In this document: piece after piece, positions 1 to 5,000 of the stretch | How the letters are laid out: each line of letters starts with the position of its first letter | How positions within the stretch are numbered: the first letter of the stretch is position 1 | Origin: Candidatus Pacearchaeota archaeon | GTDB taxonomy: Archaea; Nanoarchaeota; Nanoarchaeia; Pacearchaeales; GW2011-AR1 | Assembly: GCA_002690445.1 (NCBI GenBank) | Contig: NZER01000083.1 | Location: 1-9,760 of the forward strand | Length of the DNA stretch: 9,760 bases | Direction: 5' to 3' | Made by a program: the position numbers and the translations under genes | The notes under the pieces: model-generated | Seen by the model: the letters and a program-made list of their open reading frames with translations, nothing else | Databases searched by the model: none | Told to the model about the DNA's origin: nothing

Positions 1-921
1 AACATGGACCCAGCCAGCACCAAGGCCGCAGCCAGGATCAAGGCTGTGGAAGTCAGGCCCAATGACAAGGGCGGGGTTAGCCTGTGGGGTCTGTTCTCGT
101 GGACCGACGAAGGCGCGCAGCGAGTCAGCGCCAAGGAGTTCGCTGGGATCTCCGCTGAGCTTATCCCGCCAAAGGTTGCAACCAGCAAGCAAACAGGGCA
201 ACCGCTGCCCGGCTACTTGATCGTGGGAGCCACCCTCACAAACCAGCCCTTTGTGCCATCCATGGCGCGTCCTACCGTTTTTTCTGATTGCGCTATGCAA
301 GCAATTGATCAACCTGTTAGGCTCGCGCCTACAGACTCAACCCCGAGCCGGATCCACCTCTCTGAGGCTGTGCCCGCTCCCCAGGAGAACACCCCGATGA
401 CCGACATTCTCATCAAGCTGGCCGAGGCCACCGGACTGCCCACAGAGGCACCCGAGTTGCTGGCCGAGGTGCGGCGACTCCAGACCGAAGCCGAGAAGGT
501 GACGGTCCTCACGGAGACGCTGGAGACGGCAACCAAAGAGGTCGAAGGCCTCCGCGACCGCAACACGATCCTAGAGGAGCGCGAGAAGGTGCGCACCCTG
601 GACAGTGCCTGCACCATCGGCCGCATCGCTCCCGCCGAGCGTGAGGACTATTGGCAGGTGTGCCAGACCCTGGGCGAGGAGAAGGCCAACCGCATCTTTG
701 CAGAGGGCCGCTTGCCGGTCGGTCGCGAGACTGCCGAAGCCGACGCGCCCTCAGCAGCGACCCCGCTCGGAGCCATTGAGGCCGAGGTCGAGGCGCTTGC
801 CGAGAAGATCCACGGTGACACCAACCTGTCTGAGGCCGCGGCCTATTCCCGGGCCATGTCCACGGTCCTCGCTGACCCCACCAAGCTCGCGGCCTACGAA
901 GCCGAGAGCCTCGACCAGTAG
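1..921 (+). CDS. Prohead protease with C-terminal scaffold region (Mu gpI-like), 5' partial
   Basis: The reading frame is open from base 1, and the ATG at 4 is probably internal, so the true start lies upstream. Counting from that ATG, residues 1-90 resemble the Mu-like prophage I protease family: a tryptophan-threonine pair (W33-T34) in WTDEG, then ISAEL (49-53), then a glycine-spaced strand leading to GATLTNQPFVPSM (75-87), the family's usual 'ALTN-x-P' signature. Residues 95-130 are a linker rich in Pro, Ser and Thr. Residues 132-305 are charged and heptad-like (coiled coil about 150-205) and resemble a scaffold. The protein is expected to drive procapsid assembly and then cleave scaffold and itself before DNA packaging. 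The stop TAG is part of the next gene's ribosome site. The catalytic residues cannot be assigned from this view. The family call is fairly secure. The absence of terminase or portal here is due to the window edge. Confidence 0.8.
   Translation, partial: NMDPASTKAAARIKAVEVRPNDKGGVSLWGLFSWTDEGAQRVSAKEFAGISAELIPPKVATSKQTGQPLPGYLIVGATLTNQPFVPSMARPTVFSDCAMQAIDQPVRLAPTDSTPSRIHLSEAVPAPQENTPMTDILIKLAEATGLPTEAPELLAEVRRLQTEAEKVTVLTETLETATKEVEGLRDRNTILEEREKVRTLDSACTIGRIAPAEREDYWQVCQTLGEEKANRIFAEGRLPVGRETAEADAPSAATPLGAIEAEVEALAEKIHGDTNLSEAAAYSRAMSTVLADPTKLAAYEAESLDQ
383..388 (+). promoter_or_regulatory. Internal ribosome binding site for the nested scaffold
   Basis: AGGAGA lies eight bases upstream of the in-frame ATG at 397, inside the protease gene. 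Spacing and match are as good as those before the separate genes in this operon, which supports a second translation product. Confidence 0.6.
397..921 (+). CDS. Nested in-frame scaffold protein (Mu gpZ-like), internal start in the protease gene
   Basis: An ATG at 397 lies in the protease frame and is preceded by AGGAGA at 383-388 with eight bases between, a better ribosome site than chance would usually place inside a gene. Translation from here gives a 174-residue protein (start MTDILIKLAEATGLP) that is acidic, mostly helical in character, with heptad-like Leu/Val spacing around the stretch containing EVRRL and TLETATKEVEGLRDRN. This is what a capsid scaffold looks like. In phage Mu, gene Z is known to be nested in-frame at the 3' end of protease gene I, and lambda C/Nu3 has the same design. 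The internal start is inferred from sequence. If it is used, the protease-scaffold fusion would be a minor partner of a more abundant free scaffold. Confidence 0.6.
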   Translation: MTDILIKLAEATGLPTEAPELLAEVRRLQTEAEKVTVLTETLETATKEVEGLRDRNTILEEREKVRTLDSACTIGRIAPAEREDYWQVCQTLGEEKANRIFAEGRLPVGRETAEADAPSAATPLGAIEAEVEALAEKIHGDTNLSEAAAYSRAMSTVLADPTKLAAYEAESLDQ

Positions 922-924
922 GAG
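919..924 (+). promoter_or_regulatory. Ribosome site overlapping the protease stop codon
   Basis: TAGGAG contains the TAG stop of the protease/scaffold gene and serves as the Shine-Dalgarno site for the ATG at 931, six bases away. A ribosome terminating here sits on the next initiation site, so the two genes are probably translationally coupled. Confidence 0.65.
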
Positions 925-930
925 CGCACG

Positions 931-1332
931 ATGTCAACACCCTTTAATCCCACCCTGGTAGTCACGCGCAAGTGCAACGCGGACCTCTCGTCATCCGACT
1001 GGCTGCTCGTGAGTTGCGTTGGCGACGACGACATCGAGGTCGCCGGGACCACATCAACGGCCACCGGAGACCTGTGCATCGGCGCGCTCACCAACGACGT
1101 TGCAGACGGATCATCCACTGAGGTTTATGTGCCGGTGCAGATGGGCGGCATGATCAAGGTGCTGGTTGGCACTGGCGGGATCACCGCTGGCGATCTGGCG
1201 ATGGCAGACGACGACGGCACCGCCATCGACGTGGCCACCGGAAAGTATGCCTTCGGGATCGCCCTGGAGACTCACGCGGCTGGCGATGTCGGCGCGTTTT
1301 TGTTCGCACCCAGCTACTACGAGGAAGGCTAG
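931..1332 (+). CDS. Capsid decoration/cement protein, DUF2190-like
   Basis: A 133-residue protein between the protease/scaffold and the major capsid gene, the usual place of head-stabilising proteins. The second half shows the DUF2190-like pattern: a 'return to ground state' segment IGALTNDVADG, a beta strand series EVYVPVQMGGMIKVLVG, then ITAGDLAMADDDGTA and YAFGIALETHAAGDVGAFLF, i.e. alternating strands and Gly-Asp turns. Proteins of this type form small beta barrels on the capsid surface and strengthen the shell after expansion. The N-terminal 45 residues are less typical and may form the contact arm to the capsid protein. No signal peptide or membrane segment is seen. The start is set by TAGGAG at 919. 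Family assignment is by pattern only and could be another trimeric decoration protein. Confidence 0.65.
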   Translation: MSTPFNPTLVVTRKCNADLSSSDWLLVSCVGDDDIEVAGTTSTATGDLCIGALTNDVADGSSTEVYVPVQMGGMIKVLVGTGGITAGDLAMADDDGTAIDVATGKYAFGIALETHAAGDVGAFLFAPSYYEEG

Positions 1333-1363
1333 CCTCACCGGCTCGCACTAGGAGACCCAGACA

Positions 1364-2320
1364 ATGGTTAATATTCAAGGCCTCGTCAATGACCGGATGC
1401 TCACCAACTACACGCGGTTGTTGGGCCCGTCGCTCGGTAGCTTCATGGCGGACGGGATCTGCCCAAGCGTCGATGTCAGCACGAAGACCGGCAATTTCTA
1501 CTCCGTGGGCGGCGGTTTCGCTTCGGCCTCGCCGGGTCACGATCTGATCATCGCAGACGGTCAGGACTCGCCCCTTCAGATCAGCACCTCGGTGAGCAAG
1601 GTCACCGGCTGGGACGTCAACGTCAACGGGCTGGGCGTGAAGATGAACAAGAGCAGCGCCGAGTATGCCCAGGGCAACGGGCTCGACCTTCGCAAGGCCA
1701 ACGCCGCAGTGCTGGCACGGCAGTGCATGATCCACCGCGAGCGCACCGCCGCCGCGCTGATCTTCAATGCCACCACCTTCTCGGGCTACACCGCCGCGCT
1801 CTCTGGCTCTGACCAGTGGGACAACGCAGCGAGCGACCCGATCAGCAAGGCGCAAGACGCACGCGACGCGATCATCACCAACAGCGGAGAGACTCCCAAC
1901 GTGGCCATTCTCGGCTACGAGGTCTATTCCGCGCTGAGACAGCACCCGCTCCTCGCAGAGTTCAGCAGCAGAACTAAGCACACCACCGGGATCCTGACCA
2001 ATGAGGACCTCGCGCAGGCCTTGGACGTTGACACCATCTGGGTCGGCAAGGCTGTGGCGAACTCTGCGTATGAGGGCCAGACGGAATCCAACGCCTTCAT
2101 CTGGGGCAAGTTCGTCCTGTTCGCTCACATCAAGAGCAGCCCGGCGGCGATGACTCCGCAGAGTTGCCTGCAGCGGTTCCGCATGGCCGGCAGCACGGAC
2201 GGGGCGATCAGGCGCTGGGAGCCCACCCCCTACGTGGAACAGCTGGACGCCCTGTGGAACGACCAGTTCGCTGTTCCCACTCCCGCCCTGGGCTACCTGT
2301 ACCAAACCGCCGTCAGCTAG
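1364..2320 (+). CDS. Major capsid protein (HK97-fold type)
   Basis: A 318-residue protein directly after protease, scaffold and decoration genes, the right size and place for the major head subunit. The sequence fits HK97-fold coat proteins of the Mu-like/lambda-E-like kind. The N-terminal region is thin on charge. A long helix carries LDLRKANAAVLARQCMIHRERTAA (about residues 108-131, the likely spine helix). The middle segment with NVAILGYEVYSALRQHPLL and then ILTNEDLAQALDVDTIWVGKAV is the common 'test position, previous locus' motif of coat proteins. The C-terminal domain has FIWGKFVLFAHIKSS and ends in aromatic strands. There is no N-terminal delta domain, consistent with a separate scaffold upstream. 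The ribosome site TAGGAG at 1349-1354 lies nine bases before the ATG. Function is confident; the exact family is not. Confidence 0.85.
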   Translation: MVNIQGLVNDRMLTNYTRLLGPSLGSFMADGICPSVDVSTKTGNFYSVGGGFASASPGHDLIIADGQDSPLQISTSVSKVTGWDVNVNGLGVKMNKSSAEYAQGNGLDLRKANAAVLARQCMIHRERTAAALIFNATTFSGYTAALSGSDQWDNAASDPISKAQDARDAIITNSGETPNVAILGYEVYSALRQHPLLAEFSSRTKHTTGILTNEDLAQALDVDTIWVGKAVANSAYEGQTESNAFIWGKFVLFAHIKSSPAAMTPQSCLQRFRMAGSTDGAIRRWEPTPYVEQLDALWNDQFAVPTPALGYLYQTAVS

Positions 2321-2324
2321 GAGG
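2318..2324 (+). promoter_or_regulatory. Ribosome site overlapping the capsid gene stop
   Basis: TAGGAGG carries the TAG stop of the major capsid gene and forms the strongest Shine-Dalgarno match in the window, five bases before the ATG at 2330. This suggests that the small downstream protein is made in step with the capsid protein. Confidence 0.65.
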
Positions 2325-2329
2325 ACGTC

Positions 2330-2677
2330 ATGGCTGAGACACTTCTTCCGCAAAGCGTAGCGGTCAACCCGGTAAACGGTCTGCGCGTGCGCCTCGGGCA
2401 CAACGAGGAGACAATGACAGGGACCAAGACGCTCACGCCGCAGGACGCGCAGTTCCAACTGCTCGATCCCAACGGTGGGAACAATCTCGACCTTCCCGCC
2501 GTAGAGGCAAGCCAGGGATTGTTCTTTGTCGTCAAGAACACCACCGGAGCGGCTGAGAATATTGTGGTCAGAGATGCCGATGGGGCCACGAAGGAAACCC
2601 TTGGCAGTGGCAAGTGGGGCATCTTCATGTGCGACGGTTCGACCTGGGAAACCATGGGCGTGCTGAGCCACGCATAA
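2330..2677 (+). CDS. Small beta-type virion protein, possible head decoration or fibre
   Basis: A 115-residue protein placed right after the major capsid gene and led by a very strong ribosome site. The central part follows a pattern common in phage surface proteins: a run of strands with NNLDLPAVEAS, then GLFFVVKNTTGAAENIVVRD, then DGATKETLGSGKWGIFMC and a closing DGSTWETMG. The order 'LPxxxxSxGxxFVVKN ... V.D..G ... DGxxW' is often seen in decoration, fibre and spike domains and reads as a beta-sandwich or small beta-helix cap. No catalytic motif, signal or membrane segment is visible. Its position argues for a head-bound role. It could instead be a head fibre. Expression is probably high because of its coupling to the capsid gene. 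Confidence 0.5.
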   Translation: MAETLLPQSVAVNPVNGLRVRLGHNEETMTGTKTLTPQDAQFQLLDPNGGNNLDLPAVEASQGLFFVVKNTTGAAENIVVRDADGATKETLGSGKWGIFMCDGSTWETMGVLSHA

Positions 2678-2700
2678 CCTGAGCAAATAGGAGCGCCCCT

Positions 2701-3063
2701 ATGAGCCACGAAGTAGCAGCCGGACAAGAGTTAATCCACAGCGGCCGCCGCTATCCAGCCGGGGCGCTCGCCCCTGCCGGGTGCGATGTCGCCACCCTCA
2801 GCGCCCTGGGCGTGCTGGTCGAGGTGGTCGAAGCCAAGACACCAGCCAGACCCGAGCCCGAGGCGGTGCGAGTCAGTGCCCGCGGAGGCTTCAACCCCGA
2901 AGACCCGGCGACCATCAAGCACGTAACGATCAAGGCGATGCCTGCAGCCCTGGCAGGCGTGTCTGACCTGGACACGTTGCGCGCCATGCACTCGGCCGAG
3001 TCCCGCAAGGGTGGCCGCGACGCCATCGAGGAGCGCATCGGTGAGTTGGAGATCGCAGGATGA
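2701..3063 (+). CDS. Hypothetical phage head-region protein (120 aa), two small modules
   Basis: The ATG follows TAGGAG at 2688-2693 with seven bases between. Residues 8-45 form a small module with the pattern H-S-G-x-x-Y-x-x-G ... L-x-x-L-G-V-L-x-x-V, like the short 'HxGxxYxPGd ... aeaLxxxGxv' proteins often found between capsid and connector genes. A proline/acidic linker follows (KTPARPEPEA), then a C-terminal helical module (about residues 75-120) with SDLDTLRAMHSAES, a charged Arg/Lys pair and AIEERIGELE. The next gene repeats the first module. The role is unknown; a minor head or neck component is the natural guess from position. It ends in an ATGA overlap with the next gene. Confidence 0.6.
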   Translation: MSHEVAAGQELIHSGRRYPAGALAPAGCDVATLSALGVLVEVVEAKTPARPEPEAVRVSARGGFNPEDPATIKHVTIKAMPAALAGVSDLDTLRAMHSAESRKGGRDAIEERIGELEIAG

Positions 3064-3236
3064 AGCTCCGCGCCCTGTGCAAACTTAGCCATGGAGGGGC
3101 CCAGCTTGCCCCTGGTGACTTTTTCGATGAGCCGAGCGACCACTCCGCGGCCAAGCTGGTGGGGCGCGGCTGTGCGGCGCGTGTAGCGCCTGAGAAGAAG
3201 GCCGCCAAAAAGAAGGCCAAGGCCGACGAAGAATAG
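3060..3236 (+). CDS. Small 58-aa protein, paralogue of the preceding gene's N-terminal module
   Basis: The ATG at 3060 overlaps the preceding stop (ATGA), and a GGAG at 3048-3051 sits eight bases upstream. The frame runs to TAG at 3234-3236. The product starts MKLRALCKLSHGGAQLAPGD and ends in a strongly basic tail (EKKAAKKKAKADEE). Residues 11-42 match the module of the gene before it: H-G-G-x-x-L-x-P-G-D, then A-A-K-L-V-G-R-G-x-x-x-x-V. The gene fills an otherwise empty 180-base gap, keeps the operon's spacing habits and has a normal start signal, so it is very likely real. Its function is unknown; the lysine-rich tail suggests contact with DNA or an acidic protein surface, which is only inference. 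Confidence 0.7.
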   Translation: MKLRALCKLSHGGAQLAPGDFFDEPSDHSAAKLVGRGCAARVAPEKKAAKKKAKADEE

Positions 3237-3240
3237 AGGA
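3234..3240 (+). promoter_or_regulatory. Ribosome site for the GTG start at 3246, overlapping the small gene's stop
   Basis: TAGAGGA includes the TAG stop of the 58-aa gene. AGAGGA lies five bases before GTG 3246 and supports that non-ATG start for the adaptor gene. Confidence 0.5.
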
Positions 3241-3245
3241 TCGCC

Positions 3246-3740
3246 GTGGCCTACAACGCAGATCTAGCCACGGCCACCTCAATGGCTCCGCAGCTTGGCA
3301 CCCTGAGCAGCAGCAGCACCCCAACCAGCACGCAGGCCACAGTGGTTTGGACCGGCGCATATGACAAGGTACGCGCGGCTCTGCTGGCGAACGGTATCAG
3401 CGACACGATCACCGGCTCGACGGTGGCCGAGGCATGGGCGCAGCGCTGTGAGATGATGCTCACATCGGGAGAGGTGCTGCTGGCCAAGGGATCCATCGGA
3501 GTCAATGCAGAGAGTACCGGGCCGGCGCTGATCGCCATGGGCGACACGATGATCGAGAGCCTGCCGACGATCCGCATCATGCTGCTCGACAACGGGGCCA
3601 CCGCGGACAAGGGCAGCAGCGACTCCCGCATGGGCAGCCACTGGACGCGCGCCAAGCCCACCGATTGGGACCCCACTCCCGGCGGCGCTGATGTGCCCTT
3701 CGCGGCTACCCCAATCTGGCCGGATAACTCGGACCTCTGA
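3246..3740 (+). CDS. Probable head-tail adaptor/connector protein (HK97 gp6-like type)
   Basis: A 164-residue protein that starts with GTG, supported by AGAGGA five bases upstream. The N-terminal half has the layout of connector proteins that bind under the portal: a Thr/Ser-rich lead (PTSTQATVVW), then a helix with AYDKVRAALLANGISDTI in which an early 'V-x-x-x-L-x-x-x-G-I' marks the usual pattern, followed by a second helix with AEAWAQRCEMMLTSGEVLLAKGS. The remaining 65 residues carry Pro, Gly and Asp and look like an extended tail. It stands between the head genes and the morphogenesis/terminator genes, where adaptor (Ad1) genes lie in siphovirus genomes. The alternative is a Mu gp36-like protein, which plays a comparable part. 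No catalytic features are seen. Its stop overlaps the next start (TGATG). Confidence 0.55.
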   Translation: MAYNADLATATSMAPQLGTLSSSSTPTSTQATVVWTGAYDKVRAALLANGISDTITGSTVAEAWAQRCEMMLTSGEVLLAKGSIGVNAESTGPALIAMGDTMIESLPTIRIMLLDNGATADKGSSDSRMGSHWTRAKPTDWDPTPGGADVPFAATPIWPDNSDL

Positions 3741-4462
3741 TGGCTGGCTCGACCGAGTACGCATCGGGGCTGGGCACCCTCTCGGCTGCCATGAGCGAGG
3801 CGCGGCGCGGCGGCTCTGAGCCGGGGCGTATGTTCACGATCAAGATGGAGCCCGCGCCGACTGAGATCCAGGCCCGCTTCGAGCAATGGGCGGCGCTGAT
3901 CGATGACTTCGAGCCGGTCTTCGATGATGTCGTCAAGTTGTTTCGGAGCCACGAGAACCGGCAGTTCCGCACCCAGGGCAAGATCACCGGCCCGCGCTGG
4001 CCGAAGCTCTCCAAGAAGTACGCAAAGTGGAAGGCTAAACACTTCCCGGGTCGCCCGATCCTGGTGGCCACCGGGGCGCTCCGGCGGGCGCTGGTAAAGG
4101 GTGGCTCGGGATCTATCGGTGGCAAGAAGGGCGAGCGCGGCGACGACTGGATCGAGGTCGGCATCGATCCAGATAGTGACGTCGGAGCCTATGCCGAGGC
4201 GCACCAGTTCGCGCGAGGCCCGGCCTATGAGGGCGCACAGAGGAAGCCGCGCCCGCCTGTGCGCTGGGATCCGTCTGTATGGGACAAGGGCATCAAGGCG
4301 GTAGGCAAGGGCGGCACGGTGCCGCTGGGCACAGCCATCGCGCAGATGTTCCAGGCGCACATCGTCAAGGCCCGCAAGCAGGCGCACGCTGACGTGCTGT
4401 TCTCTGATAACTACAACTTCCAGAAGATGCGGCGCGGCGTGCTGCGGCTCAAGACCCGGTGA
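3740..4462 (+). CDS. Phage virion morphogenesis protein (Mu gpG / Phage_tail_S-like)
   Basis: A 240-residue basic protein. The family hallmarks are in order: a helical N-terminal part, then G-P-R-W-P-K-L-S-K-K-Y-A-K-W-K at about residues 84-98 (the usual 'G-x-x-W-x-x-L-x-x-x-T/Y-x-x-x-K'), then ILVATGALRRAL at about 107-118 (usual 'L-x-x-T-G-x-L-R-x-S/A-L'), then VGIDPDSDVGAYAEAHQFARG at about 138-160 (usual 'VG ... YA-x-x-H-Q-x-G'). Members help complete the tail or neck and are needed for head-tail joining. The first 30 residues lack family features, and ATG 3830 (MFTIKMEP) is a possible shorter start. ATG 3740 is preferred because of the TGATG coupling, though its ribosome site is weak. 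Confidence 0.75.
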   Translation: MAGSTEYASGLGTLSAAMSEARRGGSEPGRMFTIKMEPAPTEIQARFEQWAALIDDFEPVFDDVVKLFRSHENRQFRTQGKITGPRWPKLSKKYAKWKAKHFPGRPILVATGALRRALVKGGSGSIGGKKGERGDDWIEVGIDPDSDVGAYAEAHQFARGPAYEGAQRKPRPPVRWDPSVWDKGIKAVGKGGTVPLGTAIAQMFQAHIVKARKQAHADVLFSDNYNFQKMRRGVLRLKTR

Positions 4463-4466
4463 GCAT

Positions 4467-4988
4467 GTGGCAACCTTCACCGAGCGAGCGGTTGATGCGC
4501 TCTTTGCCTACATCAACGACGGGTCAACCGGGCTCAACGCTGAGACCCTGCCGGCCCTGCGCACCGCCCTGGGCATCACCACCGCAGACCTGCCGGACGT
4601 GGCGACCGTCGAGAAGTGGTACCACCGCGCAGCCCAGGCGAACGCCTTCCCGTACGTCTCGATCACCGTGGACAGCACCAGCGGAGAGGCTGAGGCCAAC
4701 TCCCGCTTCTACGATGTCCGGCTGCAGTTGGCGCTTGTGGTGCTTGACGCCAACATCGACGGCAACGAGGTGGACGTTGTGACCGCGCTATGGCGCTACG
4801 GCGACGCGCTACAGACGCTGTTTAAGCGGCGCACCGGGGCGGGCTCCCAGGGTTGGACCTTGGGAATGGCTAGCAACATCATACGCAGTACAATAGACTC
4901 CCAAACGCCCGGCGCAGATCCGGGGTTGGCAGTCCCAAACGTGGCCCTGCTGAGCGACATCAGCGTCAGGATCGTAGAGTCCTACTAG
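4467..4988 (+). CDS. Probable tail terminator / neck protein (173 aa)
   Basis: The frame starts with GTG at 4467, four bases after the preceding stop. The ATG at 4465 is out of frame. The ribosome site (GGTGA at 4458-4462) is weak, so expression may depend on coupling. The protein has an N-terminal helix (AVDALFAYIN), a strand with FPYVSITVDSTSG, then a strand/helix set RFYDVRLQLALVVLDANIDGNEVDVVTALWRYGDALQTLF (residues 80-120), and a closing strand with ALLSDISVRIVE. This alpha/beta outline, size and position just before the tail tube gene fit tail terminators of the lambda gpU / DUF1834 (gp37-like) kind, which cap the tube at the head-proximal end. No single diagnostic motif was found, so the call rests on outline and order. 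Confidence 0.55.
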   Translation: MATFTERAVDALFAYINDGSTGLNAETLPALRTALGITTADLPDVATVEKWYHRAAQANAFPYVSITVDSTSGEAEANSRFYDVRLQLALVVLDANIDGNEVDVVTALWRYGDALQTLFKRRTGAGSQGWTLGMASNIIRSTIDSQTPGADPGLAVPNVALLSDISVRIVESY

Positions 4989-4991
4989 GAG
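4986..4991 (+). promoter_or_regulatory. Ribosome site overlapping the terminator gene stop
   Basis: TAGGAG contains the TAG stop of the upstream gene and lies nine bases before ATG 5001. This repeats the stop-in-ribosome-site layout seen at 919 and 2318. A second purine run (GAGAAG at 4995-5000) touches the start codon. Confidence 0.55.
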
Positions 4992-5000
4992 ATCGAGAAG

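Noticed and set aside
278..283. Run of six T as a possible intrinsic terminator
   Set aside because: No GC-rich hairpin precedes it and it lies within the protease reading frame.
1326..1335. Perfect 10-base palindrome AGGCTAGCCT at the end of the decoration gene
   Set aside because: There is no loop, T-run or repeated copy nearby; a short palindrome like this is compatible with chance and was not called a terminator or operator.
1181..2686. A 501-codon open frame on the minus strand opposite the major capsid gene
   Set aside because: It runs through three + strand genes and their junctions, has no recognisable domain, and is a common by-product of GC-rich third positions on the coding strand.
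3251..4480. A 409-codon open frame on the minus strand opposite the adaptor and morphogenesis genes
   Set aside because: It covers two well-supported + strand genes, lacks family motifs and is explained by the same codon bias.
4459..4782. GTG/ATG frame overlapping the start of the tail terminator gene
   Set aside because: Its product is rich in Ser/Pro/Arg/Thr and stops inside the terminator gene; the frame from GTG 4467 gives the protein-like sequence.
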